DNA from: Nymphaea colorata
Lineage: Eukaryota > Streptophyta > Magnoliopsida > Nymphaeales > Nymphaeaceae
Assembly (NCBI RefSeq): GCF_008831285.2
Contig: NC_045141.1
Coordinates: forward strand, 22,040,742-22,104,741
Length of the DNA stretch: 64,000 nucleotides
Direction: 5' to 3'
Shown here: positions 53,520 through 64,000 of the stretch, piece by piece
How the letters are laid out: each line of letters begins with the position of its first letter
Numbering within the stretch: position 1 is the stretch's first letter
The notes under the pieces: generated by a model
Told to the model about the DNA's origin: nothing
Database searches by the model: none
What the model saw: the letters and a program-made list of their open reading frames with translations, nothing else
Position numbers and translations under genes: made by a program

Positions 53520-56500
53520 TCGGGTTCTGTTGATCGTCCCTAGGCCCTGTTTGCGTTGCTAGTTTTTTCTTTCCTAGCTGATTCCATGATGACGATCTTA
53601 TACTCTCTCGGTCCTGTTTGATTGGGCCATTACTCTAGTTCACAATAATATGAAATTCTCGCGATTTCGTTCACCCGCATGGCCTTTCTCTCTCTCTCTC
53701 TCTGTTTTTTTGGTTCTAGTTCTGAACAATATTCGATTCCATTTCAATGGAATCTGGATCTCACTCAGGTTTATGTGACAATTATGGGCGTCATGAGGAA
53801 CTGTTGAGAACATGGATTCTACCTGTAAGTGGTTGGTTTTGTTCTGGATTTAATGTAAACACAATAAAAATGCCAAGTTCAGAGTCCGATGTCGCATAAG
53901 CAGTTTTATTGGATTTGAACCAACTGCAAAGATGACCCATATGGACGAAGGCACGGGAATTAGCTAATTCTCAGTCCAAGGACATCTGGAGTGTTCCGAT
54001 GAAAATTTTGTTACAAAAACTGAAAAGGAACAGTTTGAATCCACGACCTATCCGGCCGTAGATTCATACCGAATCAATTGGTGAAATTTTTGTTTCCCAT
54101 ATATTTAAGAAGTGGGTGGAACCTATTCACAAACATTCTTTTAAAAGGCAAAGATGAAGGTATGTGATCTATCAAGCAATACTGTCAATACTGTTAAAAT
54201 AATGTGACAGTATTAGGTGGTTCGTAAGCTTGTGAGCGTCAAATATATTGATGCATCTATTGACGTTTAACATGTAAGTGACTCCGATACATGGTCCCTT
54301 AACAACTCGGTTTGCATGAATCTAGCGATTCGATGCAGATCAGCCTACATGGACGTATTTTGATGTGATTTAAATTAGATCCTTATATCTATCACCTTCA
54401 ACGCATTATAATTTATCTGACCACATGGAAAATCAGTGGCTCATTACCCATGAATGTGAAGCAGCTCTAGCATGATCCAAGGAAGGAAGGTTATCTTGCA
54501 CATTTATTTAGATACCAATTTACCATCATCAGTGTTATATTCAACCGTCGAAGACATTTACACAAGTTCTTTAACCAACTTACTCATTTGACTGGGCGGG
54601 ACAGGAAGAAAGGAAGGGAAAAGCAGACCATTGGACGGCTTCACGAGGTTGACATTAGAAGAGAACCAAGAACCTCAAAATCCAACTGCCCTGAATCTCA
54701 GCATGATCAAAGAGGCCAAAGAACTGGAAGATGTCAGGCCTTAAGTTTTAAATAAGCCCATGCTCACTTGAAAATTTTACAAGTGCTAAACGAAAGAAGC
54801 TCTGAATGAGAAACTACAGAGCAGGGTTCCTCTCCACTGAAAGTTCCTGGATCAAGTTTGGTCTCATTTAAGCTGGGTCTCATCCCGTTGCTGCTCTATC
54901 GGCCTGGAGATGGTGTCCAATCACATGGTCACAGGCAGTGAATTGCACTGAACAAGAAAATGTTTTAAAGATATAGATTAGTAGGATCGAGTTACAAGAA
55001 GAAAAGAACAGAATTAGAGAGAAAAATGCTCCTGCAACACGGGAAACTTATAATGACAAAGACCAATCATAATTCTCAGGCTCCATGTCTAATAGATCTC
55101 AACGGTGCTACCAGACCATGCAAGTATGGACTGCACTAGACTCAAGGTTCATCTAAAATATCTTCCGGTCTGCTCCAACCAGATTCAGATAATTCCAGAT
55201 GCCATTTGAAGGCAATTCATGTCCATTCAGATTGGTATAGCTGTTGACACAGATCTTGCTCAGAGTAACTGATTCTGACACGATCTTAAAGCAACATGGA
55301 GTTACAGAATGAAACAAAACAGAAAAACTAGAGGAATAACCAAACGCTACTTCATCTTTCTTAGCATAGCTACTATTCAAAGAACATATCACGGAAATCC
55401 ATCAGACATTTCCAAAACCATGTCCAGGTCACGAAAGTTTGAATCCTAAAAACAGCCCAACAACAGGCAGGAACTTACAGTTTCCAATCCTTCAACACAC
55501 AAACTATAATTTTCATTGTCATGATGGAAAACTTAGGGAAAACCATTTTTCTGGGACTATCGAATTCATTCACAATGAAGTTATGATTGATAAGACTGTT
55601 CCAGCAGTCCCCTTTCTGCAAACTTGTCCAATGTTCACAAGTCTGTCAATTTAATAAAATAACCGACTTCTAACGATTATCTACCCTGCTCTTTGAGTGA
55701 AAATTTGTATCACAGGCTGCAAATATGACATCACACAAAGAACTCTATGATCTGTTTTCCATGTACGTTCTAGACAGTAAACCCATTTACATATCCAAAT
55801 CAGATTCTATACAACATATAAGATTCTAGCAATTCCAGATCAAATTTATGAATATTGAGTTGTAATGCGTCTGACTTGATGCCTTCAATTTTCTTCTTTT
55901 CACATAACAAACTCCCATTCGGAGTGTTTCATCTGTTCTGGCCGAAAATAAAAATGACAAGCTTTAAATTGACGTAGTCAATTGGATTAAACCATTCATG
56001 ACAAGGGGTCCAAATCTGAAAAGTATAGTAAACAAGTGCCTCAATGCCCTTTTCAATTCTGTTGGTTTAGGAGTGAAAAAAGAAAATTTTGTGAAAGGGT
56101 GCAGATTTTCATGTCAGCTAAAGGATATGGTTGGATTCGTTTTCATTTTTCTTCCAGCAGGATTTGGAACAATAAGCATAGTAGTATGATGGTTGGAACA
56201 GGAAACGGAACCCTTTTCTGATTCCGTGTACAAAAGTCCAATGTGCTTGTTACAAAACATTGTGGGGCATCAACAAGGTATAAAAAAAAGGGAGACAAAA
56301 GATGAGAGATGGAAATGGTATTCTACAACATAAAAATATTATCTGAGCCAGAAAAAAAGGAAGTATCAAGAGAAACAAAAAACATGGATTGAGCAGGAGG
56401 TCTAATGTCAAGGTACATTTGAGGCAGACACAATATAAGCCAGGACAACTAAATGGGCATATGACTTTGCAGTACAGGATAGCGTTAATGAAAAAGTTTG

Positions 56501-57338
56501 GCTCATCTACAAGAATCAAACAGCCAATAAGCCAGGAATACAATAGAAAGTTCATTGACTAAATTAAATATCATTTCTTACCATGGTAGAGTTCACTGTG
56601 ATATTGCTTAAAAACTCTGTCACATTTTGCTTACAAAATGTGAATAAGAATGAGGAACTTTATTAGTGGATGGGTTACAAAACAAGAAAAATGAAGCAGT
56701 AATTCATCTTTGCATCAACCCATCATTCAATTTGCTTCATGACAGTGACCGACAGCACTCAGTCCAACTTCAAGATTAAAATCCACAAAAGCTTGCTTTG
56801 CATGTCCTCAAAGGACAAACAACTGCAATTTTGGTTGTAAACTGGGAAACAGAACAATTTGCAACACTTAGCAAGAATTCTATTAACCTATTAAATGCAT
56901 TTATAAGACATCAGAACCAGCTTAACACTTGAAACATCTTAGAAGTTAGTAACTAACTTAACACCATAAAAGTTAGATGGAACATCTTCTTTACTTTGAT
57001 AAGTTTGATTACACCAGCTTCTTTTGCAAGATGTTTGGCATACCCTGTCCTAACTTGACCAAACTTCACAGTCTTTGCATGACATAGAAATGGATGAGGA
57101 ATTGTTTCAACAGTCACATTACATTACAAAAATTACAATTTCGGGATTGTATTCTTTTAGACTCTTTTCATCAAATCAAAATGCTGAACCTGCACTTTGC
57201 ATAACAAGTAGAGCAGTCGGAAATGCAATTTCAAACTTCCAAAGTCACTAGAGGAAAGCAACAGATTTCAACAACAAAAAATTAACATAAAAATTATGTA
57301 GTTAAGCAAGGACCAGAAGAAAGTCCACACCTGACTCA
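53520..57338. other. Intergenic region between GGCT and J-protein genes
   Basis: The first few hundred bases should hold the 3' UTR of the GGCT gene, with a CT microsatellite at about 53687-53704. The remainder is AT-rich without a recognisable gene; short frames on both strands lack family motifs. The 3' UTR of the minus-strand J-protein gene should extend leftward from 57338. Confidence 0.6.
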
Positions 57339-59722
57339 TTAATCAGCAAAGTCTGCTTTCTCACTTAGCTGTTGGCCCCTGAAAAAGTTAGATATGTTCC
57401 ATGTGAAACATAATATTCAAGAACAAGAAACCTCTCAGTGAAGGTAAGTGTTAAATGAACTTGAACTTATACACTGGAAAATACATCAGAAATCTTTTGG
57501 AAAATACCATAGTGAAGCATCACCAATACCAAGGCCATTGCAAGTTAGTATCATTCCCTTGAATCGACTAAGATACTCCTGCAACAGGCACAATTTGGAA
57601 TTACCCAGGTGCAAATGATACAGGAACTTCGGAACAGTCAAAAGATAATCGCCCATTTCAGATATAAAGATCACGTAAAAGCACATACACTTAATGTGTA
57701 TCTCTCAATATCATAGTTCCCTGCGATGTCATAATCTAAGCGTTTGGAAGGATCACTTAGAACTGCAAAAATACGTTATAAAAAAATCAGCTAATGTTAG
57801 GTAAGCAAAGTAGGAGATGTTTCATGAGCATTTATGAGCACTTCAAAAAAAATAATTGCATCTAAAAATCCCAGTAAGCATTTGATTCCAATGTAAATTA
57901 GCATGCTAAAACCAAACGTAACTAAAGCTGAAAGTTGTACCTCTATAAGCTTCATTTATCTCTTGAAATTTTGCTGTGACACCTTTATCACCTTTGTGCT
58001 TGTCAGGATGCCACTTCTGAGAAACCAGAAGTTAAAAGTTCAGAGCATAATTGAAAGCATGACACCATGTCTGACAATGATGTGATATAGACTCCATGGC
58101 CTACCAAAGCAAGCCTTAGATAACTTAGTCTGATTTTCTCATCAGTTGCATCATAATCAATTTCCAGAACCTTGTAATAGTCCTGAATAAACATAAAAAA
58201 ACAGTTATATAACTGCTACCTTTTCTGATGCCTTACTAACAAAGGGACAAATGTGGCTATATTTCAAAAATATAGCACAATAACATATGCAAAATAGGGA
58301 AGAAAAGAAAAAAGATGCCAAAATGTCATGAACTTTTGAAATATCACCAAAATCCATTGCCCATGAAGGTAGTGAAATATCTTCCCTTTTTGAATTTTAC
58401 ATGTATTTTAAACCTTTGTTTTTTTTTCAATCTTTTGTTTAATCTAACATTTTAAAAATTATTTGCAATTTGACCAATGTTTTTGTAACAAAAGAAGTAG
58501 AGTTTTCATATTTTTTATATTTTTTCATATATTTTTAAAATTTTCAAATGCCTGAGATTTTTCTCAGAAAAATAACTCTGCCAAAGAATACTTGAGGAAA
58601 ACTTTGCAGTTAAACTGTTAAACATATTCTCCACTATGCTTAATAATAATGAAAGGACTTCGTGGCTTCTGGTTTCAGTAGAAAAGGAAGATTCCCTTAA
58701 CTGCTCAAATTGGGCCAAGATTTTTAACGAGCCCAAATCAATCGGAAACCCAATACCAGAACCTTGAATGGAAATAAAATTTCCATCAGCATGGACCCAG
58801 AACTTATTTGTCTAACTGAATTTTGATCAACCTATTTGGAATCAGATCCTGCACGACAAGTACACGTTCATATTAGGACCAAATCCTAGGTGATCTCCTC
58901 CTATATTAAAGTTTCTTGTGATTCATAAGCACAATAGATTCTTGTTAAACTATTGGTTGGGCATGTAGATAAAGGCAAAGATGATATTAGGACCGACAAT
59001 CCACGCTAAAAATGACCATTCAAGTGCGGGTCGGTGCCGTTTACTGTGAAAGATGGCACCCGCATCAACTATCACCTTCAGTTTTCTCTAAGTTCGAAAT
59101 GGAACAAGAGCTTGGCATTTTCTCACCATTTCTGATCATGTTACTGCCAGCATTTATTACTTCCTAAACGAATTCATCATAAAACTGTTTATATTCAATC
59201 ACTTAAGATACGTTGTCCATTCAGGATTATATTCCTCCACAAAGGATTACATCCCTTTTAACACAGGCGACTGTTTAAACTCCCGGAACAAGTTCGAGAA
59301 AAGTATTTATGCGTCCATTAACCATCTCAAAATCAACCAATTCCAAATGCTGAAAGCCGGAGCTAGAATAGACATGATCAACCAATCCGCAACGTTCGTA
59401 TTATCCACGAATCGATAGACATACGGAACAGAGCAGGTCAGCAGTTGGTTGAAAATTTTCCGATCTATTATAATGCAGCCATTAGAGATGCTTTCAAAAT
59501 GCATAACAATGCCCAATTTGGACAAAAAAGGAAAACCCAATAACCAATTTCCGATAACCCAATTCTGCTTGCTCATAACACGTAATGCCAATTCAATAGA
59601 AAACCTCCAGAGGAAAGCAAATAAATGATAACTACCCAGTTCTCAGGATTATCAGAGGAGGAATGGCAAAAGGACAGATAAAATAAAAGGATCACCTTCT
59701 GGCGTTCATCTGCCGCTCCCAT
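57339..59722 (-). CDS. Small J-domain (DnaJ) co-chaperone, six exons
   Basis: Exons on the minus strand: 59696-59722, 58105-58182, 57941-58016, 57689-57762, 57508-57578 and 57339-57378; they join in frame to 121 residues with GT-AG at every junction. Exon 1 is only 27 nt (MGAADERQK). The J domain is [20 protein letters not shown], the HPD-containing [32 protein letters not shown], followed by the plant-type tail [17 protein letters not shown]. This matches small type-III J-proteins of plants (At2g33735-like, from memory). Such proteins stimulate Hsp70 ATPase through the HPD loop; no zinc finger, Gly/Phe region or membrane segment is present, so it is probably soluble. A readthrough of the last intron would instead end WYFPKDF. 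An ATG-TGG-TGA mini-frame sits just upstream of the start and could dampen translation. Confidence 0.88.
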
Positions 59723-62527
59723 CTCTTTCACCACATTGAAGGAACAGCTCCGCTATCACAAACCTCATGGGTGCATCCTTCATTGATGGGACGCGCTTAG
59801 CAGAAAATCAACAACCCCAGAGAGAGGAGAACGATCACAGAGATACTTCAATTTTTGCTGGCGAGGTGGGTGGTCTCTGAGAGCAAGTATCCTTTATCCA
59901 CTGGTTGGCACCGCAAGAGAAAGAGGAGGAATAGGAAGAAGAGACTCTCCAAAATGAAAAGCTGGACTCTGCGGGGAATCGAAGGAAGCGACCAACTCTT
60001 CGCATCATCCACAAGCCGCAGTCTCCCTATCTCTCTCTGCGCGTTTGGGCCTTCGTGCACTTCATCTTGAGAAAAGTTGAATATCAAGTCGGTCCCAATT
60101 CTCTTCCACGTTTCGGCAATCTCGTCAATGAGCCTTCCGCCCACTCTCTCTTTTCTCCACCTAATCAGCTGGCAGCGTAATCCGGTCGAACTTGAGTTTT
60201 GGTTTAAATCCGGATTCACAGCTAACGCTAAACGCCTAGTGTTAATCCAGTTACTGGATCTGAGTCGGTTCATTTATCCGATCGGGCCCAATAAAGATCT
60301 GCCTCAGTTATGTCAAATTTCGTGCTTACTTGGATCTGATTCTGTTAAGAAAGGAAAAATAAAATCATATTTCAGTTATGAATCGGGTTGCACAGTCAAT
60401 TCTATCATATTTTTTAAAAAAAAACTTATAATCGATCCGACTCGAAACCTTTTCCATCTTTGATTGTACCAACATGGTGCATGAAAGAGGTTTAAGTTTC
60501 ATCCTCGAATTATGGGTTGGCCATACCGTTTGGGTTGGGTAAGAAGGTGGTTAGTTTTCATTTCTAAAAATTAAGAGCGTCAATTTCATGTGCTATGTCA
60601 AAAAAGGGTTCACCAATAATCCCCAAGTTGAACCGCAGCTAAGATCCACATGCATGAAAGAACCCTATGTTGGGTAGTTCAGGAGCATAGTTACTTTTAT
60701 GAGTGTTTCATAAATCGACCCCAAAGTTTATAGTAAATTCATAAAACACTAGTTCTAGTGGTTTATAAAATTACTTTAATTTTTTGAGTAGATTTATGAG
60801 ACATTCACAAAGTATGTTGTCAAACCACTCTTAAAGAGCCAATGAGTTGAATGAAAGCTTCAGCGAGGCGCTCAACCAAAAGTTTGTGCAAGTGCAAAAA
60901 GGTAAAGGTGAGATCATGGGGTAAATAAAGTATTTTATTATGCAAGCATTTTAGTCTCAGCTATCTTATAGTTTGGAGCCTCCCCAAAGCATGATTAGGA
61001 CTCCTCAATATGACATGTTAAGGATCCGGCAAATTGGGTGGCCTTGTATTGGAACATAGCACTCGAAACTGAACAAATTCCTATGTGCAAAAATGAATTA
61101 CATGGGGTGCAACTGTTAGCTAGGATGCAAAATGGAGTTAGAATTTATCCGCGGCGGCGGAGGCAGAGGGCTGGCTTGGGCCACTGCCCTCCTTTAGTTT
61201 TGGAAAAATTAAAAAACACTCTATAAAAGTTACAAATTATTCAACCCCAGTGAAGATTTTAGAAATTGTATAGCGGCCCTTCAAAAAAAAAAAGACATAA
61301 TTCTGCCCTGGAGCATAATTTTGAAAACTAAAGATAAGGATCACACCTACCCACACTCCCAGTAGAAAACTAGGAGAATATTTTTAATAGTAACAGAAGA
61401 AATGTGTTCCACACGTTTCACTGATCGTATGTTCTTGTTTCAGAGAGCAAAATATAATTAAAAGTATTGTATTTGATTGATGAACTACGAAACCAGAACA
61501 TAAAGTTTTTAAATGAAATGATGTTTTAAAAAACACAACGCTTTTTTTACCAGATGCTCTCTGACATCATGCTCGACTTCCAGTGGATGAGCCAGGATTG
61601 GCACTTGTTGATTGGCGACTACAAAACTATGGACTGCCCCCTTTAATTTGGACTAGTGCATCTTTCAACTTGGCTTGTTTAAAAAAAGCGTCCACGGACC
61701 GTAGCTGATGTAAAATCCTCAATCCATACAGATTCCTTCCAGTCGCAGCTACCCGATGCATGCAAATCCTCAATCTTCCTTCTTCTGATCACTTCTTTCT
61801 TATCAACAGAGTGGAGAATACATACTGGGATCTGAGGCCACATCATGTCAAGTTAATCTTCTCATTGATATATTTGTTGATGCTCTGGATGTGGGGATCC
61901 TGACCTTATAAAAAAGGATTGGTCAGACAACAGTCGTGGCACTAGGCAGATTTTGAGGAAACAGCAGATTAAATAGAAGATACAGCAGAACTAGGAAATG
62001 TAAAGCATAAATAAAACTGAACTTTTATGTCCTATATTACTAGGTTAGGGATAAAAACAAAGCACTTTTCCTTTTTTGCTATCTAAACTTACTTATTGCT
62101 ATGGTCGCATGAATAAATTGATGAGAAACATACATTAAGTTAATTATTTTTTGAATTTAATCATGTATTGATAAAACATAAGATTGAATGGCTAATATAA
62201 CATCCAAATTTTTACCATGGAAAAATCTTCATTGTTTGTAAAAACAACTAAAAATAAAACATGTTTTATATCAAATAGTTTTTATAAACTCATGATGATG
62301 GTTTTATTTTAGTAAAAAATTAGAGGGTCTGGTTTTTATCCCTAACGTAGCAGCCTGTAATCTACCAATTTTCCCCATGTTTTATATTGGATCCATAAAT
62401 TTGTGAAAGGACCTTTTAGGTGCATTTAAGATGCAGATATGTGCTCCTTTTAAATTATGAAACGGTTGCAATTTTTTATTATCTTCTCGTTCGATTTAAC
62501 AAAAAAAAATCTAAGAATTATATTTAT
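59723..62527. other. Intergenic region upstream of the J-protein gene
   Basis: The left few hundred bases should include the J-protein promoter and 5' UTR. A 141-residue minus-strand frame (59848-60273) lies there but shows no family motif. Near 61150-61300 there is a GCGGCGGAGGCAGAGGGCTG stretch followed by CACTGCCCTCC, of the kind common in plant transposon debris. Otherwise AT-rich with no gene seen. Confidence 0.55.
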
Positions 62528-63186
62528 ATGAGACTTCCCAAAACGGTGAAAGGAGGCCTGGTGGAAAGGATCAACAAGGACGTGTTTGTGGGTCAGGTGG
62601 TGATGAGCTCGATGGCGACAGCCCTACTGGAATTGGGCTCCACCGACGACCTTAGGGTCCTTTGTAGCTTGATCCACGTCGTTAAAAGCCCCTTTGTCGA
62701 TGAGATCCACCAAAGCAGGGAGCTCCTCAAGATCATAAAGGCCATGGATTCGAAAGACCAGGGGTTGAAATCAACTGCTTTGGATCGTATATTGGAGATT
62801 GGGTACTTTGGCAAAAAGGAGGCAATCGAGGCCATTATGGAGGAGGATCTATTGAGGAAGCTGGTGCTCTTGCAGGTCGAAATCTTGCGGGCCTGATGAA
62901 ACTGGGCAGTGCAAGTACTGAAGAAATGTAGGATTTCTCCACTCATTGTGGAGATGGTCACAATGGAGGGTCCCCTTCTATGAAGGAGGAGGGGTGGTTG
63001 GAGCAACACCCATTTGATGGGTGCGTGGCCAAGTTTGTTATACGGTTGGAGGTGGGGCAGGGGTTGAGGTAGAGGGAGAAGAGGGCCTTCAAGCTGGAGG
63101 TGCTTAAGAGAGTGAGAAAAGCGGTGGACTCCGACGCCGAGGCTGCTACCATTATTGTTGAGGTCTTGTGGGGAGCCTCGCCGTGA
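62528..63186 (+). pseudogene. ARM-repeat protein pseudogene (C-terminal part)
   Basis: The plus strand reads from a Met at 62528 through [38 protein letters not shown] and [15 protein letters not shown] to a stop at 62894. The family-like sequence then resumes in another frame (LEQHPFDGCVAKFVIRLEVG), meets TAG at 63070 where the family has Gln (GLR*REKRAFK) and ends normally with SDAEAATIIVEVLWGASP and TGA at 63184. This is the C-terminal half of a plant ARM-repeat superfamily protein, normally about 350-400 residues. The N-terminal part, a frameshift between about 62880 and 62990, and the nonsense codon make it non-functional. GC content is clearly higher than the surroundings. Confidence 0.85.
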
Positions 63187-64000
63187 ACCTTGGTGGTGGT
63201 GGTGGTGGTGGTGGAGAAGGAGGTGTCCGGTCGCCGGCGGCCGATGGGTGGTACAGATCATTTTTTATGCACATATACCAAAGGGAGAGTGTTGTGTAAT
63301 TGTAGCTTCGGAATTGTCTAGATTTGTAAAATGATTTTAATTATTAGAGGATTTGTCATCTGCATTTATTTTTTCCTATTGAATTGCATCTTTGACATGT
63401 GTAGCGGTGAAGGAGTCGTCTCTCCTCTTGCTTTTCGCACTTGTTAGGTTCTTCTGGAGAGACACTTTTTGTTTTCTTTGGACCTGAATTATGGAAGTTA
63501 GTGCTTAGGAGATCCAGAAGGTCTCTTGCAAAAGATTATTATAAACAGTGTGTTGCACTCTTTAACATTCCATACCATTTTCATACAAAATGTAGACATG
63601 AATCTCGGTCATCAAAACAATAGAAATCTACCTAAAGTGGCGTTACGATGCAGAAATAAGATCTTAAGAGTCAATAACGTCCTTTTAAGCTTATAAAACT
63701 CACTTTTGTATTGATTTCTATAATGTAAAACATAAAGATTAATAAAGTTTGAGTTAAAATAATAAGTGGTCGTTATGTATATACATGCTTTGTTAATTTT
63801 TTTTTCCTTTCATATTTAAACCAATTTGTACAAGATCTATATTTTTACTGAATTAGTTTTTAGTTCATGTTACCAAACAAGAACACCATTCATCTAAATC
63901 CAAACAGTTCTAATAATAGTAAAGGTGAGATTGGAAGCACTTACCCGAACAAATTATGACTGTGTGCATACATGTGTGTGTGTGTGAGAGAGAGAGAGAG
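63187..64000. other. Right edge, no gene seen; GT/GA microsatellite at the end
   Basis: A (GGT)n run lies at 63189-63213 right after the pseudogene. The rest is AT-rich. The window ends in (TG)n(AG)n from about 63970. Confidence 0.7.

Noticed and set aside
57486-57507. J-protein ending at 57486 (WYFPKDF)
   Set aside because: Splicing at 57507/57379 joins in frame and restores the plant-family QQL-type tail, so readthrough is the less likely form, though it is not excluded.
59848-60273. 141-residue minus-strand frame upstream of the J-protein gene
   Set aside because: It lies in the likely promoter and 5' region, ends in a low-complexity Leu/Phe stretch and shows no motif.
62593-63261. 222-residue minus-strand frame
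   Set aside because: It is the antisense of the ARM-repeat pseudogene, whose sense strand shows the family sequence.
1-64000. tRNA, rRNA and CRISPR genes
   Set aside because: I saw no clear cloverleaf, rRNA signature or spaced repeat array. A tRNA could be missed by eye; a tRNA-finding program would settle it.

Overview
The window is nuclear DNA of a flowering plant. The evidence is spliced genes with GT-AG introns, plant-specific protein families, three LTR retrotransposons of the Ty1/copia type with plant initiator-tRNA primer sites, and long AT-rich intergenic sequence with microsatellites. I cannot name the species.

Left flank (1-7530): one small intronless gene for a Cys-rich OCTOPUS/DUF740-like protein (2596-3282, + strand), then about 4 kb with no recognisable gene and a (TA)28 microsatellite.

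Middle (about 7589-47165): a three-fold tandem duplication. Each unit is about 7-8 kb once later insertions are removed. Each carries one two-exon gene on the minus strand for a secoisolariciresinol-dehydrogenase-like short-chain dehydrogenase (SDR): 16339-18400, 25009-27110 and 37771-39923. All three have a 35-nt first exon with a consensus AG|GTAAG donor, an intron of about 1.2-1.3 kb and an intact catalytic exon. The units also share an old copia RNase H relic, a short ATGTGTTC palindrome and GA/CT-rich promoter DNA. A gypsy-like LTR with internal 190-bp repeats lies between units A and B.

Three copia elements, all on the minus strand, lie inside the array and none in the flanks. The one at 10278-14984 is old: three stop codons, a frameshift and a lost 3' end. 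The one at 31024-36050 is young, with an uninterrupted gag-pol frame and LTRs that differ at one base. The one at 39968-45109 has identical LTRs and lies between the TATA box and the ATG of the third SDR gene. Its 3' LTR, with its own TATA box, sits 44 bp upstream of that ATG in the same orientation, so it could drive the gene.

Right flank (47166-64000): decayed transposon pieces (an inverted RNase H relic, a possible MITE, a LINE zinc-binding fragment), an intact AIG2-like gamma-glutamylcyclotransferase gene (52980-53519, +), a six-exon gene for a small J-domain co-chaperone (57339-59722, -) and a broken ARM-repeat pseudogene (62528-63186, +).

The single-copy genes look like unrelated housekeeping neighbours. 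The biological interest is in the SDR array: copy-number growth, promoter triplication in copy 1 and LTR capture in copy 3 could give the copies different expression.
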